A stretch of DNA of 64,000 bases, taken from Diadema setosum. Lineage: Eukaryota > Echinodermata > Echinoidea > Diadematoida > Diadematidae. The notes beneath the pieces were generated by a model. That model saw nothing but the letters and a program-made list of their open reading frames with translations, did no database searches and was not told the origin of the DNA. The first letter of the stretch is position 1. Each line of letters opens with the position of its first letter. Positions 40,296 to 52,769 of this stretch are shown here, piece by piece. A program made the position numbers and the translations under genes. The stretch is taken from the NCBI GenBank assembly GCA_033980235.1, contig CM067072.1, positions 26,132,192 through 26,196,191 on the forward strand, given 5' to 3'.

Positions 40296-41291
40296 AAAAA
40301 AAAATTGTTTATAAATGCATTGTTAGCTGTGGTACAATAAAGACATGATAACTTACTCTCCGTTGATAATTTTATATATAGGATTAGCTGTGTGTCAATC
40401 ATTGTGTCCTGTATGCTTTTAAGAATTATCATTCATCTTGTATTTCTTTCTTTCTCTTATAATCATACAGAGTATGGACATACTACATATCAATCATGTT
40501 AGATATTCTTCTCCGATCATTCGGAAGGACTGCCCTTTCGGCATAGCCATAGAGCTGATTTTCAAATGGATCCGTACCTAACATGTAAAAGATATTCAAC
40601 CTTGTAACTGCAGACAGACAAGGAGATGTGGTAAATACTAAATTATACGCTATTGCACAGCTGACACTGCAAAGAAAGTAATACAAGTATTGATGAACAA
40701 CAAGGTCAAAATTAAGATCTCATTAGTCATAATATGGAAGATTTCATTGCACAAACAATCTTGGATCCTACACAAAACAAAACTTTTGATGCATGTATGA
40801 GAAACATTTCCAATCTTTTGGTACACTGGTTAAGAACATGCGCGAATGGGGAGGCAATCATAGAAACTACCGGCTTAACTTTGCTCATAAACTGCCAGGG
40901 CAGTGGCTTTATTGAGCAGGAGTTCCTTCATAACTACTTCACATTACTTGCCATGACATCCCTGAAGACAAAGAGACTTAAATTGTAAACACGCATATTG
41001 AAGAGCTTTCTCGTCTAAGTGATCATGGATGTACTATGAAGAGATTTACTTATAAGGAAAAAAATGGACTTCTTGAAATTGTTAGACATTTCCTAGCAAC
41101 TAACATCATTGTCATTCACCTTGATAGAAGCGGTTTCACTATTGGTTTTCCAATCTGGTGCTAAAGCCGTGGATAATCCGACTGGATTAATAAAAAAACA
41201 ACAAGTCGGAATAACGCAACTCTTGAGATGCGACAAAGGAAGCGTGTCTTTCCTTCTGCGCACATTTTTTTTTTATTTTTTTTTACATGCA

Positions 41292-42005
41292 TGACCGTGC
41301 ATCACAAAACCATCAAAAATTACCCACCCACTGATTTTGTGTGAGGACTGCATGAAAATATATGAAATGATTTAAGCCAGCCAATCTTCCATTTTTCATA
41401 GTTTCTGAAAGAGCAAGTCTTCTTCTACGTTGCACAAAAATTTTGGATCATAAGATAAAACAAACATGAAGGTTTGATTAAGAAGTTTTTCCTGCACACT
41501 TTTTGGTAGTATAGTGTGATTAGATGTGTCTTATAGAGCCCCCTTTTGGTTTCTTAAAAACCCTGTCCATACTCTTCACTTTCAACTCTATTAACTTAAG
41601 AAAGGATAATGCTACTGCTTGGGAGGTTAGCAATAATTATGGACAGAATGTGTTAACAGAGCATGCTTAATTTCAGGTAAATCTAACAATCCCTTCATTG
41701 TTGTCGCTTCGGTGGTTTACATCCTGGTTTTTTTTTTTTTGTTTTTGTTCCATTCACTGCACAGCTAGCACGGCCTGGTAAAGATTAAACACTTGAATAG
41801 ACCCATAGTACTTCAGAGTCTCTTTGCTCAGTTCACAATTTCCAGAGTGTGTGCATTCTTTCTGATATTAAGATACGTTATGAGAGTCCATTTGAGTTCA
41901 GATACATCATTTTAAAGCTTAAAGTCTGCTCTTTCAGAATCTAGCCTAATAGCTACAAATCCATGTCTGGCAATTTTTGGTTGATTTTGTGATGCAGGGT
42001 CACAT
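41292..42005. mobile_element. TIR element, family 'TGTGACC', copy 1
   Basis: Begins TGACCGTGCATCACAAAA (41292) and ends TTTTGTGATGCAGGGTCA (to 42003), inverted with one mismatch. The interior aligns in order with the copy at 60963-61522 (CTTCACTTTCAACTCT, AATCCCTTCATTG, CAGCTAGCACGG, GGTAAAGATTAA, CTCAGTTCACAAT, CCAGAGTGT). No coding sequence was found. Confidence 0.75.
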
Positions 42006-43592
42006 TTACTCCAGTCGGATTATGCTTTCTGCTTTACTTTCTATTCGCTGTAATCGATCTCTACTTCGAATGAGCTTTGAAATATTATACGTCATCAAAG
42101 TGGACTTATAATGTCTTATTACGAGTTCTTCGCAGTGGACCATTCTTATCATTGACTAACTTTCCCAGCTGAGCAAGGCAGCACTTATTGGTCCTTTATG
42201 TAAAAGAGGTCAAAAAATCAATATCACACATTTATCATTCCCCAACGCCTCTCTATATTAATTCTTTATATTTCATGATGCTTTACACTTACAACTACTG
42301 TTTGCAAGAAATTTGATTTTCCAATAAAATAAAATATGTCAATAGTGATCACTTCTTGAACGTTCAACTACTCCTGTTTGACTTTTTTTTTTAAAAATCA
42401 CTAAAATAGCTTATACAGTATAATACTTACAAATAAACTCCTTGGAATTATAACTATCCCATGAAAACCTCAAGATCTGAGGTTTGGCCGTCTATTTCAG
42501 GAAAGTTATTTTTCCTCTTGTAAAAAGAGGAGCAATAACTTTCCTTTAATGTTACTATCCGCTCCAAGTCATAGTTACTATTACATAAAAAGAGCAAGCC
42601 CGGAGCGCGATACCCTGACAGTAACCACTTTCATGAAGATCTCACAATGCATTTGGCAAGAGACTCTCAGTAAAAGGTATTAGCGGCAGTGCAATAATGA
42701 AGCCGAGAATAGAGAACAGTACTCTATCAAAGTGCGCAACACGCCATTCAGTGGAAAGACATCATTAGGAAATGGTAATGGTAATGGCTCCTTTCTCCTA
42801 GCCCCGAGGAACAAAGCGAAGATCGTGTTGTTTGTATGAAAGGCATAGTGATACGTGTAATAGAAAAAATCATAAGAAAAGCAACAAAAATGATAATCAA
42901 CATTGTACCTCTGAGGTCATCGTTTCGCCACACGTTCCCTCAACTCATCTGCTTTGACGTACACGTGTCACATCTCGAAATGACGACTGTGACGATGAAT
43001 TAACGTGTGAACTGGGACTTCTAAAAAACACCTAGTACCAGCCAGCTCGGAGTGGTTACTCCTGACTGGGCTAGTAAAATCTTGGACATTGTTGTCTTGT
43101 GACGAAAATCCCGTGTGCTGATAGAATGTTGCAAATGTACTTTTGAGCTGATGTCAATAGTGACGAACAAGCACGTGTCTTCGGCATTCACTACCATTTC
43201 ATCAATTCGAGCCGGCTATGTGTCCATCTATGGGAAGTCATTCATCATGATTATTTTCTGTAGGTAAGAGTCAATTGTTGTATAAGCGCGCATTGTTAGT
43301 GTTTACTTATCATCGCTATTATTGTTGAAAATGAAGGTAACGCAAGAACGCAATTTCGTCTTTTTGAGGAGAACCCTACACCTTAACAGCAACAAAAAAA
43401 AAAAAAAAAAAAATCCATATGCTCAGAAAAAAAAAAGTAATGAAGGTGCATGTACGGTAGCCTCATACGTAATCTTGTGCGAGTAATAAGTAATAGATCC
43501 CTGTCATATATAATATAATATTATATATATGTATATATACATAATATATATATTTACATATTGTATATATATATAATATACATATTGTATAC

Positions 43593-43626
<34 letters not shown>

Positions 43627-44157
43627 TACGTAATACGCATACACGTGCGTGTGTGTATATGTGTCTGTGTGTGTGTGTGTGTGTGTGAGTGTGTGTGTGT
43701 GTAGCTGTGTAGAGGATGTACTATGACTAAAGTAAAAAGTTAGGACCTGGGTTTTTAAGTTGACTGTCATGCGTGTGAATAAAAAAAAAAAAAAAAATGC
43801 GGTGCCTAGTCATCCCACACGGAACCCTAACCACCCCGTGATCATCATTCGCAGATCCTACTTTAACTTTCTGGAAACATGTTGCCGATGGATGGGAGTG
43901 AAAGGATTTAACACAGAGAGTAAAATTTCCTTAAAGGGAAATTCTGGACCAGTTTCATTTTGGTTGTTTAAAAAGTGTAACATTTTATAAGCACAACAGC
44001 GAAAACTGGATGAAAACATAAAATAGGGAACTTATGCCTGTTTACAAAATAATTTTTCAACCGTCAATATGAATATGCAAATGAGCGAGTTGATGTCATC
44101 GGCCCACTACATACATTGTAGCAGTTCTTGCACAAGAGTGATCAAATTATTCGAGAA
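42006..44157. other. No supported gene
   Basis: Intergenic, with poly-A runs (43389-43412) and the TA/GT tract. No coding or recognisable element beyond those listed. Confidence 0.5.
43513..43703. repeat. (TA)n followed by (GT)n
   Basis: Compound tract: interrupted TATATA to ~43627, then mixed GT-rich sequence and GTGTGTGT at ~43664-43703. Confidence 0.95.
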
Positions 44158-44575
44158 GCGCTTCGCAAAAAATTCAGATTTTGATCAAATTCTCCCTGTT
44201 TTGCTTATCGTACATTATTCTTCATTTTCAGATCATGTTTTACTTGGTTTGGAATTCCCCATTATTGCTGTAAGGTCGAGTAGTATCAAGAGCTTCACAA
44301 AAACTTTCAGATTTTGATCAAGTTCTCACTGTTTTGCTTATCGTACGTTATTCTTCATTTTCAGATCATGTTTTATCTGGTTTGGAATTTCCCATTATTG
44401 CTGTGAGGCCGAGTAGTATCGATATGCTCTAGAAGAGCTTCGCAAAAACTTTCAGATTTTGATCAAATTCTCACTGTTTTGCTTATCGTTTATTATTCTT
44501 CATTTTCAGATCATGTTTTATCTGGTTTGGAATTCCCCATAATTGCTGTAAAGTCGTATAGTATCGATATCGTTC
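44158..44575. repeat. Three-copy tandem repeat, ~131-143-bp unit
   Basis: Blocks CAGATTTTGATCAA, TTTTGCTTATCGT, TATTCTTCATTTTCAGATCA and TTGGAATT recur in the same order from about 44158, 44289 and 44432. Units are highly similar; the second has a 12-bp addition (GATATGCTCTAG). Non-coding as far as can be seen. Confidence 0.88.
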
Positions 44576-46254
44576 GTACTTTACAACGGCTGAATTGAAT
44601 GCACCAACAAGTCGTTTTTGAAAATGTATGTTTATCAGTGTTGTTGTTTGCGTTGTAATGTTACGAAAATGTTTCACAAGCATGACAAAGGTTATGGGAA
44701 AGGGCTGAAAAGCATTTACCACTTTGGAGTGAAGGTGCATGCACCTCATTCTTTTCACTAGACTGTATAAACTATGATACAATTTCTAATCACGTGAAAT
44801 CTTTTAGTCTCGTAATAGGTCGGAGAATAAAAACTGAAATCAAAATGATTCTGGCTCACTTTGATTTCAGTTCACTTGCTTTGATTTTCATATCTCGACT
44901 CTATAGTCCCATTTGATCGGAACCACGAACAAATTCTTAGCACGTTTAAGATGTGATGGGTGTACACTGTGTAATTATTAAAACGTGCTAAATTTGATGT
45001 GGAAACGACATAAGATATAGGACATTTTTATATGATATACATTTCAAACAGGTTCTTCAGACATTAGACATTGTGGATTTTTTTCACCTCTCTCTGCATA
45101 AGTATATTCGTCTTGGATAGGGATTCGTACAAATACCCTTTGCCCTTTAATTCATGAAAGCGATAAAAAAGCAGCAAGAATACATTACATAATATCGCAG
45201 AAAAATGTTATGCCCTGTTCGTCCCCTTTTTACTAGGAAATTAGTCAAAGGACAAGATTGAATACGGTTTCGTTGTGAATACATGTATTATCAAATTTAA
45301 ACTATCATGTACCTTGTGAGATTATTAAATCAAGTTATCATGAAACCCTGCTGGTGCCAGAAAATGCACGAAAGACTGACGCCAGCTCATTCTGTAATTG
45401 ATTTCAGATATAGAGGTCTTGATATGCCTAGGATATTACTTTTTTTTTGTACATTCAGTGAATTGATTAGTACAATGTATTATGCTTCATACCTGTGGTC
45501 AATGCATCACTCCCACTGTTAAATCAGCAAATTGAAGGCGAGGGAAGCGGAAATACAGTGGGTCCTCATCACCACTAACAAGGTAAGTGTTGGGTTGAAC
45601 GTGGCTATCCAATTTATCTCATAGAGTTGATGGTCTTGTCATAATCAATGCCATATCTCAATCACAGGATTTCGATGTAAGGTCAATAGACCATCATGGC
45701 TTTATGTGATTGTCACGCTACCACTTAGAATTAACGCGAGGAATACGGCGTCACGCTCCTGGTTTTCCTATTAGACGCAGTGCCCTTGTAAAACAATTTG
45801 AATTATCACCAAACGCAAAATGGGAACTTCCAGAAATACCGCCATTTCGTGCGTGGAAATAAAAGAGATTTCTGACCACGCAAGTCAATGAATAAAAGTG
45901 AACAAGTGCATACTCTTTGTAAATCATGACACAGATGTAATGTGTTTTGTATCATAAGCATGATTTAATTTTCTTCTTCTTCTTCACCCACATGCCTTCA
46001 ACGTCTCTTTCAAAGCTATCCGCAGCGCGAGTTGAGAATTATAGAACCAACAGTTACTGAAATTGTAATTGATATATTATACGTTGACCCTCGCAGTATA
46101 TTTGGTATAACCACGCCTGGGTAATATCCTGCCCCCTTTTTCGGGAAGGCGAAAAGTCAAATATCTTTCATTCTCCGAGCAAAAACAATATATGTATGGA
46201 GGATTTTCTTTTGATTTTGCGTAATAACGATAATGATGGGGTTTAATTATAATG

Positions 46255-46322
46255 ATGATGATAATGATAATAATAGTAGTGATATGAATAATAGTAGTAG
46301 TTATAACAACAACAACAACAAC

Positions 46323-46378
<56 letters not shown>

Positions 46379-46418
46379 TAATAATAATATCTAAAATAAT
46401 AATAATAACAACAATAAT
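46255..46418. repeat. (AAT)n / (AAC)n tract, probable SINE tail
   Basis: A long AAT-rich tract that reads as (ATT)n on the minus strand, directly at the 3' end of the minus-strand SINE at 46421-46655. Confidence 0.85.
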
Positions 46419-46420
46419 AA

Positions 46421-46655
46421 TACGGTCATCTTCATTCACGGTGGCCTCTTCAGTTATGCCACTGCTTTACGAGAAGGCCGTGCCACAACTATTACCCAGC
46501 GTTGCCAGGTACTCATACACCTGGGTCTTGAGAGACATGGTGGGTAAAAAAAAATCTTGTGTATACAAAGGACGTAAGCACTGGGCGGGGAAAGAACTCG
46601 GGTCCTCCAAATTGGAGTCGGGAGTCTTATCCACTATGCCAAAGCGCTCCACATT
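46421..46655 (-). mobile_element. tRNA-derived SINE
   Basis: Read on the minus strand, the head has an A-box-like TGGCATAGTGG (46631-46641) and a B-box-like GGACCCGAGTTC (46594-46605) at tRNA spacing. A body with ACCCAGGTGTATGAGTACC and CCTGGCAACGCTGGGTAATA follows. The 3' side runs into a long (ATT)n-like tract (46255-46418, written AAT on the plus strand). Head and body layout are those of tRNA-type deuterostome SINEs. Confidence 0.65.
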
Positions 46656-46988
46656 ATTCATTAAACATTATTCCTATTGCGAGGAATAATTGTGGCATTC
46701 TCATCCTAGCCTTAAACAAAATTCAACAAACTGTTGATGATTGAAAGGATTCTCCTGAATATTCATTTTTTAACTTTTGCAATTCAAAAGAGAGAACTGG
46801 CGGGACACGAGGCCTAAAAGGAAAACCAACACTTCCCCGGGGGGAAATAATCTCCGAAAGAATCGCTACAACGCTACAATGAGGGTAATAAAGCTCTGAA
46901 ACCTTTAATAGAAATGTACCATTTAAAAAAATATATTCCATACATTAATATATTTGCTTCGACAGAAAAAGTTGATGTCCTCAAGGGA

Positions 46989-47059
<71 letters not shown>

Positions 47060-47062
47060 TAT

Positions 47063-47114
<52 letters not shown>

Positions 47115-47540
47115 GGCCATAAGGTCATAAAGAAATACATAAAATGTAATGTCGAGAAACCTTTCATCATTCACGAGTGACAGGCTTATCTGTGATCAAA
47201 AGGACGGTTAACGATTACCACGTTTATAGGGTTCCTTCGTGATTTCAGATATGTAAGGAAAAGGGGATAAGGGGACATGTAAAGGTAAAGACATTGCATA
47301 AACTTGTTAATAGAAAAAAAGAATATGAGGGATACAAAATGGGACATGTGGGAAGGATCGATGGGTTTCTCATTGTTTTAGTTGTTTCATGTTTGGCTGC
47401 AACTGGATATGTAATGCTATGAATATAAGAAATTTGTGGTATAAATATTTGTGAATTCATTGCAATATTCATCTCTCTTTTGATTCACGTTTAGGCAGTG
47501 TTCTTGTCTTCGGATTCAACGGTTCCACTGAGTTCTTATC

Positions 47541-49496
47541 ATGAACAGCAGTACTGGAATTGTGCCCGTCACTGCTTTCCAAACATGGATTGACTACGTC
47601 TACGAAGATATGGCCGACTACGGGGCGAACTACACTAACAATACCTACCAGTTCGACATTGGGGATTGGAAAACGCTAGCCACTCTTATCTCCGTCTCCA
47701 CTATGATAGCCATGACAATCGGATTTATTGGTGTTGTTTTGAATCTGTCTGTACTTGTAGTGATTATCAAAGAGCGGTCATTTCACACTACAACCAACTA
47801 CTTCATCTTCAACTTGGCTCTGGCCGATACGTGTTATATGTTCCGTTGCATCATACACGCAGCTCTTTTGGCAACAAACTTGTTGCCGATGACATGCTCT
47901 GGTTGGACGAGCTACGTTCAGTACGTAAGTATATTATGTTTCTCTGTCTTTGATTTATCTTAAGGGTCGTATGAAACATTGTTTCAGAGATCAAAACATT
48001 AAGTAAATACAGTTTGAACTCTCAAACAGTATGTATTGGGACCCAAACTCTTAAAATCTTGGACTTGAGGTTTAACCCGCAATGTTGCTTTAGAATACAA
48101 AATACTACCACTACTCGCTGAAGAGGGCGTAACCTGGGTTACAAATAAACGATAAGCGGTCTTTATTGCTATTTTTATTATCATAGTCAACCTTGTTGTT
48201 GTATTCCTCTACAGGCCAATTTTATGTAATGTAATGTGCTGATTTCGCATAACACTACTTTTTGATTATTCTGACGAATGAAAGTGATGAAATTATCAGA
48301 GAAGATACAGCTCTGGGAACGCCCCTTGAAATTCTGTCAAAAGTCGCGAACGGCGCGTAAGTCCTGATGACGTCGTCTCAAGAATGATGCGAGTTCGAGC
48401 AGACGCTACTCAGCTCTATTTGCACGATATCGTATAGATTCTATTAGCTTTTGTCGTTCATAATTATACAGTGCAAAACACAACTATAGTGTATTTTTCT
48501 TTATATAACCCTTTCCGAAGAAACATGAGCGATTCATCGGATAGTAGCGTGGAAGAGAGGGTTGACTCTTCGGCCCGAATTCACGAAGGTGGTACAAATG
48601 AAACCATGGTTTAAACCATGGACAAAAACCATGGAGCGCCATGTGTTGTATGGAATATTTTGCTACGAAATCAGTCATTTCGTCGATGAAATGACTTTTT
48701 TGTAACGAAATGACATTTTGTAAGTAAATGAACATTTTCGTCCACGAAATGGTCATTTTGTCAACGAAATTACCAATTTCATAATGAAATATTCCGTGCG
48801 ACACTTGGCGCTCCATGGTTTTTGTCCATGGTTTAAACCATGGTTTCATTTGTACCACCTTTGTGAATTCGGGCATTCAAGTTAAGATTCTGAACATGCG
48901 GAATTTTATGACAAAATTCCTGCTGTTTTGCCTAGTCCACGTGCAGATAGCTGTCGCTCGGTTTGATGATGGAGAAGACATTAAGAGGCGGCTTGGTAGC
49001 AGAGAGTGGTAAACCAGACTGTTGATTTTCATTACACTGAAATTCTATTGGTTTTTGTAGCGAAACTGTAGTTCCCTAGCCACCAATTTGCCCCTTACCC
49101 CAGGTAAAACGCATGAGAAACCCACCCAAATGCTTGTCAGCCAGAAAAAAAAAAAATGTCCTGCAAGCTGGAAGGTCCCCACACGCCACAAACCCGCGCA
49201 GCTTGCCCGGAAAGGTATGACAGGGCCTAAACTTGGCTGCGGGTAAATATGACTTGCGTGCGACACTCCGGGCAACCACAGGCGAGCTAGATGCATGCTA
49301 GGTACTGTCATGTGCGGGCCATCTGCGGGGGACCTCCGGGTAACCTCAAAATGTGTTCTTCGCAACTAATAAGCAAGGTTTGCCAGGAAGAGTGTGATTT
49401 ATGACACCATTTGCTAACATCTTTAAATGCAGTGTGGTTTGTAAATTTTAGGCAAATATCTGCAAGACTGGTCGAAGAATACGTGAACAACAAATG

Positions 49497-49536
<40 letters not shown>

Positions 49537-51674
49537 ACAAGAGCAGATAATATTCAATTGTTTATAGTTCAGCGATTTCTAATGCCTTAATCAGAACATC
49601 ATTAACGCCTACAGTTCATACAATTAACATCATGCACGTGTCAGGCGAAATAGAATAGGCCTTACTTCACATCTTAGGAGCCGTCTTGGTATCCATTTTG
49701 AAAACATCTTTTTTTAACGTGTGTTGTTGTTGTTGTTGTTGTTTTTTTTTTTTGAGGGGGGGAGGATAACAAATCATTACTTATGTCTTTGTGTCACTAT
49801 CGAAAAAAGGAAGAACCATCTTCAAAAACAGGAATATTACCATTTTTAAGGATGTAAGAATTTAGGTTTTTATGGCCATTTTGGTGGCCTCTTGAATTCT
49901 CAAAATCTTCGATAATGCAAGCGTTTCGGATCCAGATTTAGATTCAGTAGCATCAGCAAGGACGTTAAGCCATCAAAAAAGAAAAAGAAAAAGGAGAAAA
50001 AAAAAACGACGACGGTAAAACAAGGTTAATTCTAAGAGGTATTTGCACGGAGGCGTACAACTCAACCGACGGTGACCTTACATGCTTTTCCTTGCATCAT
50101 ATTGATTTTTCCCTTCTGATCCACCTTTTGGAATCATGTCTTCTTTCCATATTTTTTTCCTATTAAAGGGATCGTATAGTTTTTGTTGAGACCTAATTTC
50201 AGGTTTCTAACAATTTTTTTTTTGGTGAGATAATGAGAAACCTATTATGAAATATGAAAGAGTATGTAATTCTATGAGGAATTCAACGTTTATTTGATGA
50301 AAATTGGTTTTGAAATGGCTGAGATATCCAAAAAAGAGCAATTCTAATAAAGTGTGGGACCCACACTGTATACGATCGCTTTGTTTTACCTTGTTTTTGG
50401 ATGTTTCAGTCATTCCAAACCCGATTTTCATCAAATGAATTTTGAATTCCTCTTAAAATGGTATGCTCTGTACTATATCATAAGTGTTTTTTTGATATCT
50501 CGCAAAAATTTAAAAGCCAAATTTTCATCTCCACCAATACTGTATTGTCCCTTTAAGGTTTGTTGTCAGGCCTCATGCAACACTCTTTTGGCGCTGTCGT
50601 TGAGCCGATACGATGCGATTGTGCACCCACTTCAGTCGCTCAGAAGATGGAACAAGGAACGCGTCAAAATTGCAGTCGCAGTGAGTTGGGCAGGTGCGTA
50701 TAAATGTCGTACAGCCATTGTCCTTCTTTGGGGGGGGGGGGGGGGGGGGGAAAGAACGTTCATATACATGTGGAAATATGGTTCTATGGAATTTGCTCCT
50801 GCGGGGATTGCTCCCATGAAATATCTAGTCGGTGAACCAAACAAATTCAGCCCTCAAACATAACCCTAACTCTAGTCTTAATCCTCACATCAAAATAAAC
50901 CTTAAATCCTCTCATCATTCTATATTATGGTAATTCATAAAACATCTACTGTAATTATAGTCACGGATGTACTGTATGTGTAACGGAGTTTGTTGAACTT
51001 GTAGAAACTAACTATCGTGAGTACCATGTATATATCATATTGGACTGGCTTTAAAAAACTGTCAATGATACCAAACAGAGAATAAATAAATGAATAGATG
51101 AAATCAAATCAAATCGAATCAAAAAGACGAATTCTAGATAAACCTAAACAAGCACACAAACTGTGCAAAAAGTAGGGACGATTTTGAGCTCATGTGTCCT
51201 TTTTTGTTCTCTTCATCAGTCGCGTTCATTCTCCAGCTCCCATCGTATTTCCTCCAGTGTACGCCCACAAGCTTGTTATCCAAACTGCAGCATATCTACG
51301 TGTACGCCGTCATGTTCCCTCTTCCAGCGCTGCTCCTCGCCGGATGCTACGCCCGCATAACGTCTGCAGCGCTGAGGAATGGGCAGAGCCTACCTCGAAA
51401 TAACAAGATCAAAATCCCGTGTGACAAACAGAAGCTCACGCGAATGGTCACAATGATTCTACTTACGTTCTTCATATGCTGGGGCCCTTTGTCGACCTTC
51501 CTCCTGTACAAATTTCTCGATGGATGGAATTCCCCTCATTGGATCAGCGACCGAATCTGGCTGTTTTCGCTCACCTTACTTTCCCAACTGGCTGGAATCA
51601 TAAACCCTTGCATTTATGCTTTCTGTGGGAAACAATTTTTGAGGTATTTCCCTGAAATTTGCGGTCGCGGATAA
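47541..51674 (+). CDS. Class A (rhodopsin-like) GPCR, peptide-receptor-like, three coding exons
   Basis: Predicted 324-residue seven-helix receptor. Exons by eye: 47541-47924 (ends TAC, donor GTAAGT, phase 0), 50558-50693 (ends G, donor GTGCGT, phase 1) and 51220-51674 (acceptor after TTCATCAG). An upstream acceptor (TTTAG, exon from 47495) implies a 5' UTR intron. The N-terminus (~45 residues) has NSST, NYT and NNT sequons. Class A landmarks are N68 in TM1, D96 in TM2, SRY at 144-146 (Ser replaces the usual Asp of DRY), W172 in TM4, CWGP at 260-263 and NPCIY at 302-306. The third loop and C-tail are very short. The TM3 pattern Y-x-Q...AS and the HPL..L loop resemble vasopressin/oxytocin/NPS/GnRH-type receptors; that assignment is inference. 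TM3 has one residue more than usual between Cys3.25 and Arg3.50. AATAAA at ~51926 and ~52193 could serve polyadenylation. Confidence 0.82.
48573..48874. mobile_element. MITE with ~70-bp terminal inverted repeats, in intron 1 of the GPCR
   Basis: Begins GCCCGAATTCACGAAGGTGG (48573) and ends with the inverse (to 48874). The TIRs, with paired CCATGGTTTAAACCATGG palindromes, extend about 70 bp inward. The middle repeats short ACGAAATGAC-like palindromic words. Length is 302 bp. No clear target duplication was seen. Confidence 0.8.
50163..50556. mobile_element. Foldback MITE abutting GPCR exon 2
   Basis: Left end TTAAAGGGATCGTATAG and right end CTGTATTGTCCCTTTAA are imperfect inverted repeats, and the inversion continues inward (GAGGAATTCAACG near 50277 faces TTTTGAATTCCTC near 50440), centred on GTGTGGGACCCACAC near 50352. 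So nearly the whole ~390 bp can fold. TTAA at each edge may be the target duplication. The element ends one base before the inferred start of exon 2 at 50558. Confidence 0.7.
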
Positions 51675-52201
51675 AATAATTGAACCGTACTATACCCCGT
51701 GTAATTAAACTATATTTTCTCAATAATTTGTATGATCATGTATGGTTTCATTCAGTCTGAGTGTTGCCATTGTTGTTGTCAAATTTTTCATATGTGGGTT
51801 GTTTTATATAATCAATGTCAATGTAATTGTCGCAATTGTAGAGAGTTGCATACAGCAATATTACAATGACTATGACCAATAGAGAAGGTATTGAAAAGAA
51901 AATATTTTGAAGGCCTTAGTTTTGAATAAACACGCGGAAACAATAATTTGACTAAAAACGACAAAAAAATTATTGCTCTCAATGATAAAGGTCACCATTT
52001 TCAAGTAATCGTTGTCTTAGAGTTGCATGAGTAAATTGAAAAAAAAAATAGGAGTGGATATACTGAAACTTGTGTATACAACATTCTATTCTGTAGCTCC
52101 TGTCATACAAAGGGTACTCTAGCTAACATGTTCACATTTTCTGGTTTCGTTGTCAGCTAATTGATAGCTACATGTTTTGACTTTTCGCCATAAATAAACT
52201 G

Positions 52202-52232
<31 letters not shown>

Positions 52233-52578
52233 CTACATTTATGATATATATAGCTTATATGTATATATTAGAATTTATATATACTTATAGGATTATAACG
52301 ACTGGTCTTGCTTATTGCTTTACAGCGCATTAATCTTTGTAAGTGAATTAAAGCGTAGGAAATCACGGTTATTATTGTGCTGGCGTCACTGACATGTGAA
52401 GTTTGTGAGATGGCTAGTGATGATCACTCGCCAGTTATCATCAAAACTCCGTTGCAGCTGTAATCGAGTGTACAGTAATCTATAGCGATGATAATCTGGA
52501 AGAAAAGATCAAATATGGAAATTATGGAAAATATGGAACTGTACATTTGCATGTAAGTTTTATATGCTGTATATTAAC

Positions 52579-52614
<36 letters not shown>

Positions 52615-52729
52615 AAAAACCTAAAATGGCAACAGATCTAAAAACGCTTTATCCTGGCGAGGAAAGCCAGGATAAAGCGTTTTTAGATCTATTGCCATTT
52701 TAGGTATATAAACGGTATATGTATATATA

Positions 52730-52769
<40 letters not shown>

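Larger units (their letters stand above)
36997..40730. repeat. Segmental duplicate A, copy 2 (broken SLC10 copy and 5' flank)
   Basis: The counterpart of 21263-24760 in the same orientation. The 39.6-40.3 kb tandem repeat expanded in this copy. Its downstream edge lies close to the end of duplicate B copy 1 (36.44 kb). Confidence 0.8.
45215..47850. repeat. Segmental duplicate B, copy 2 (leads into the GPCR gene)
   Basis: Counterpart of 33830-36440, continuous with exon 1 of the intact three-exon GPCR. It holds the SINE with its long AAT tract (46255-46655) and a (TA)n tract (46990-47110) that copy 1 lacks or has as (GT)n. Confidence 0.75.
47925..50557 (+). other. Intron 1 of the three-exon GPCR
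   Basis: Contains the 48573 MITE, a GC-rich repeat-like patch at ~49070-49350, (AAC)n at 49497-49533 and the foldback MITE that ends at the acceptor. Confidence 0.65.

Noticed and set aside
40483..40686. 67-residue minus-strand frame with a PFENQLYGYAERAVLPN segment
   Set aside because: The aligned segment at 24.58 kb in the paralogous flank does not keep the frame, so it is more likely duplicated non-coding or repeat sequence.
49045..49365. 106-residue minus-strand frame in a GC-rich patch
   Set aside because: No domain, lies inside the GPCR intron and looks like repeat sequence.
50558..50569. Exon 2 starting at GCC (after TTGTCAG, 50570) instead of GTT at 50558
   Set aside because: It would drop four residues from TM3 and shorten the Cys3.25-Arg3.50 distance to 22, against the usual 25; the chosen start gives 26. 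It remains possible.
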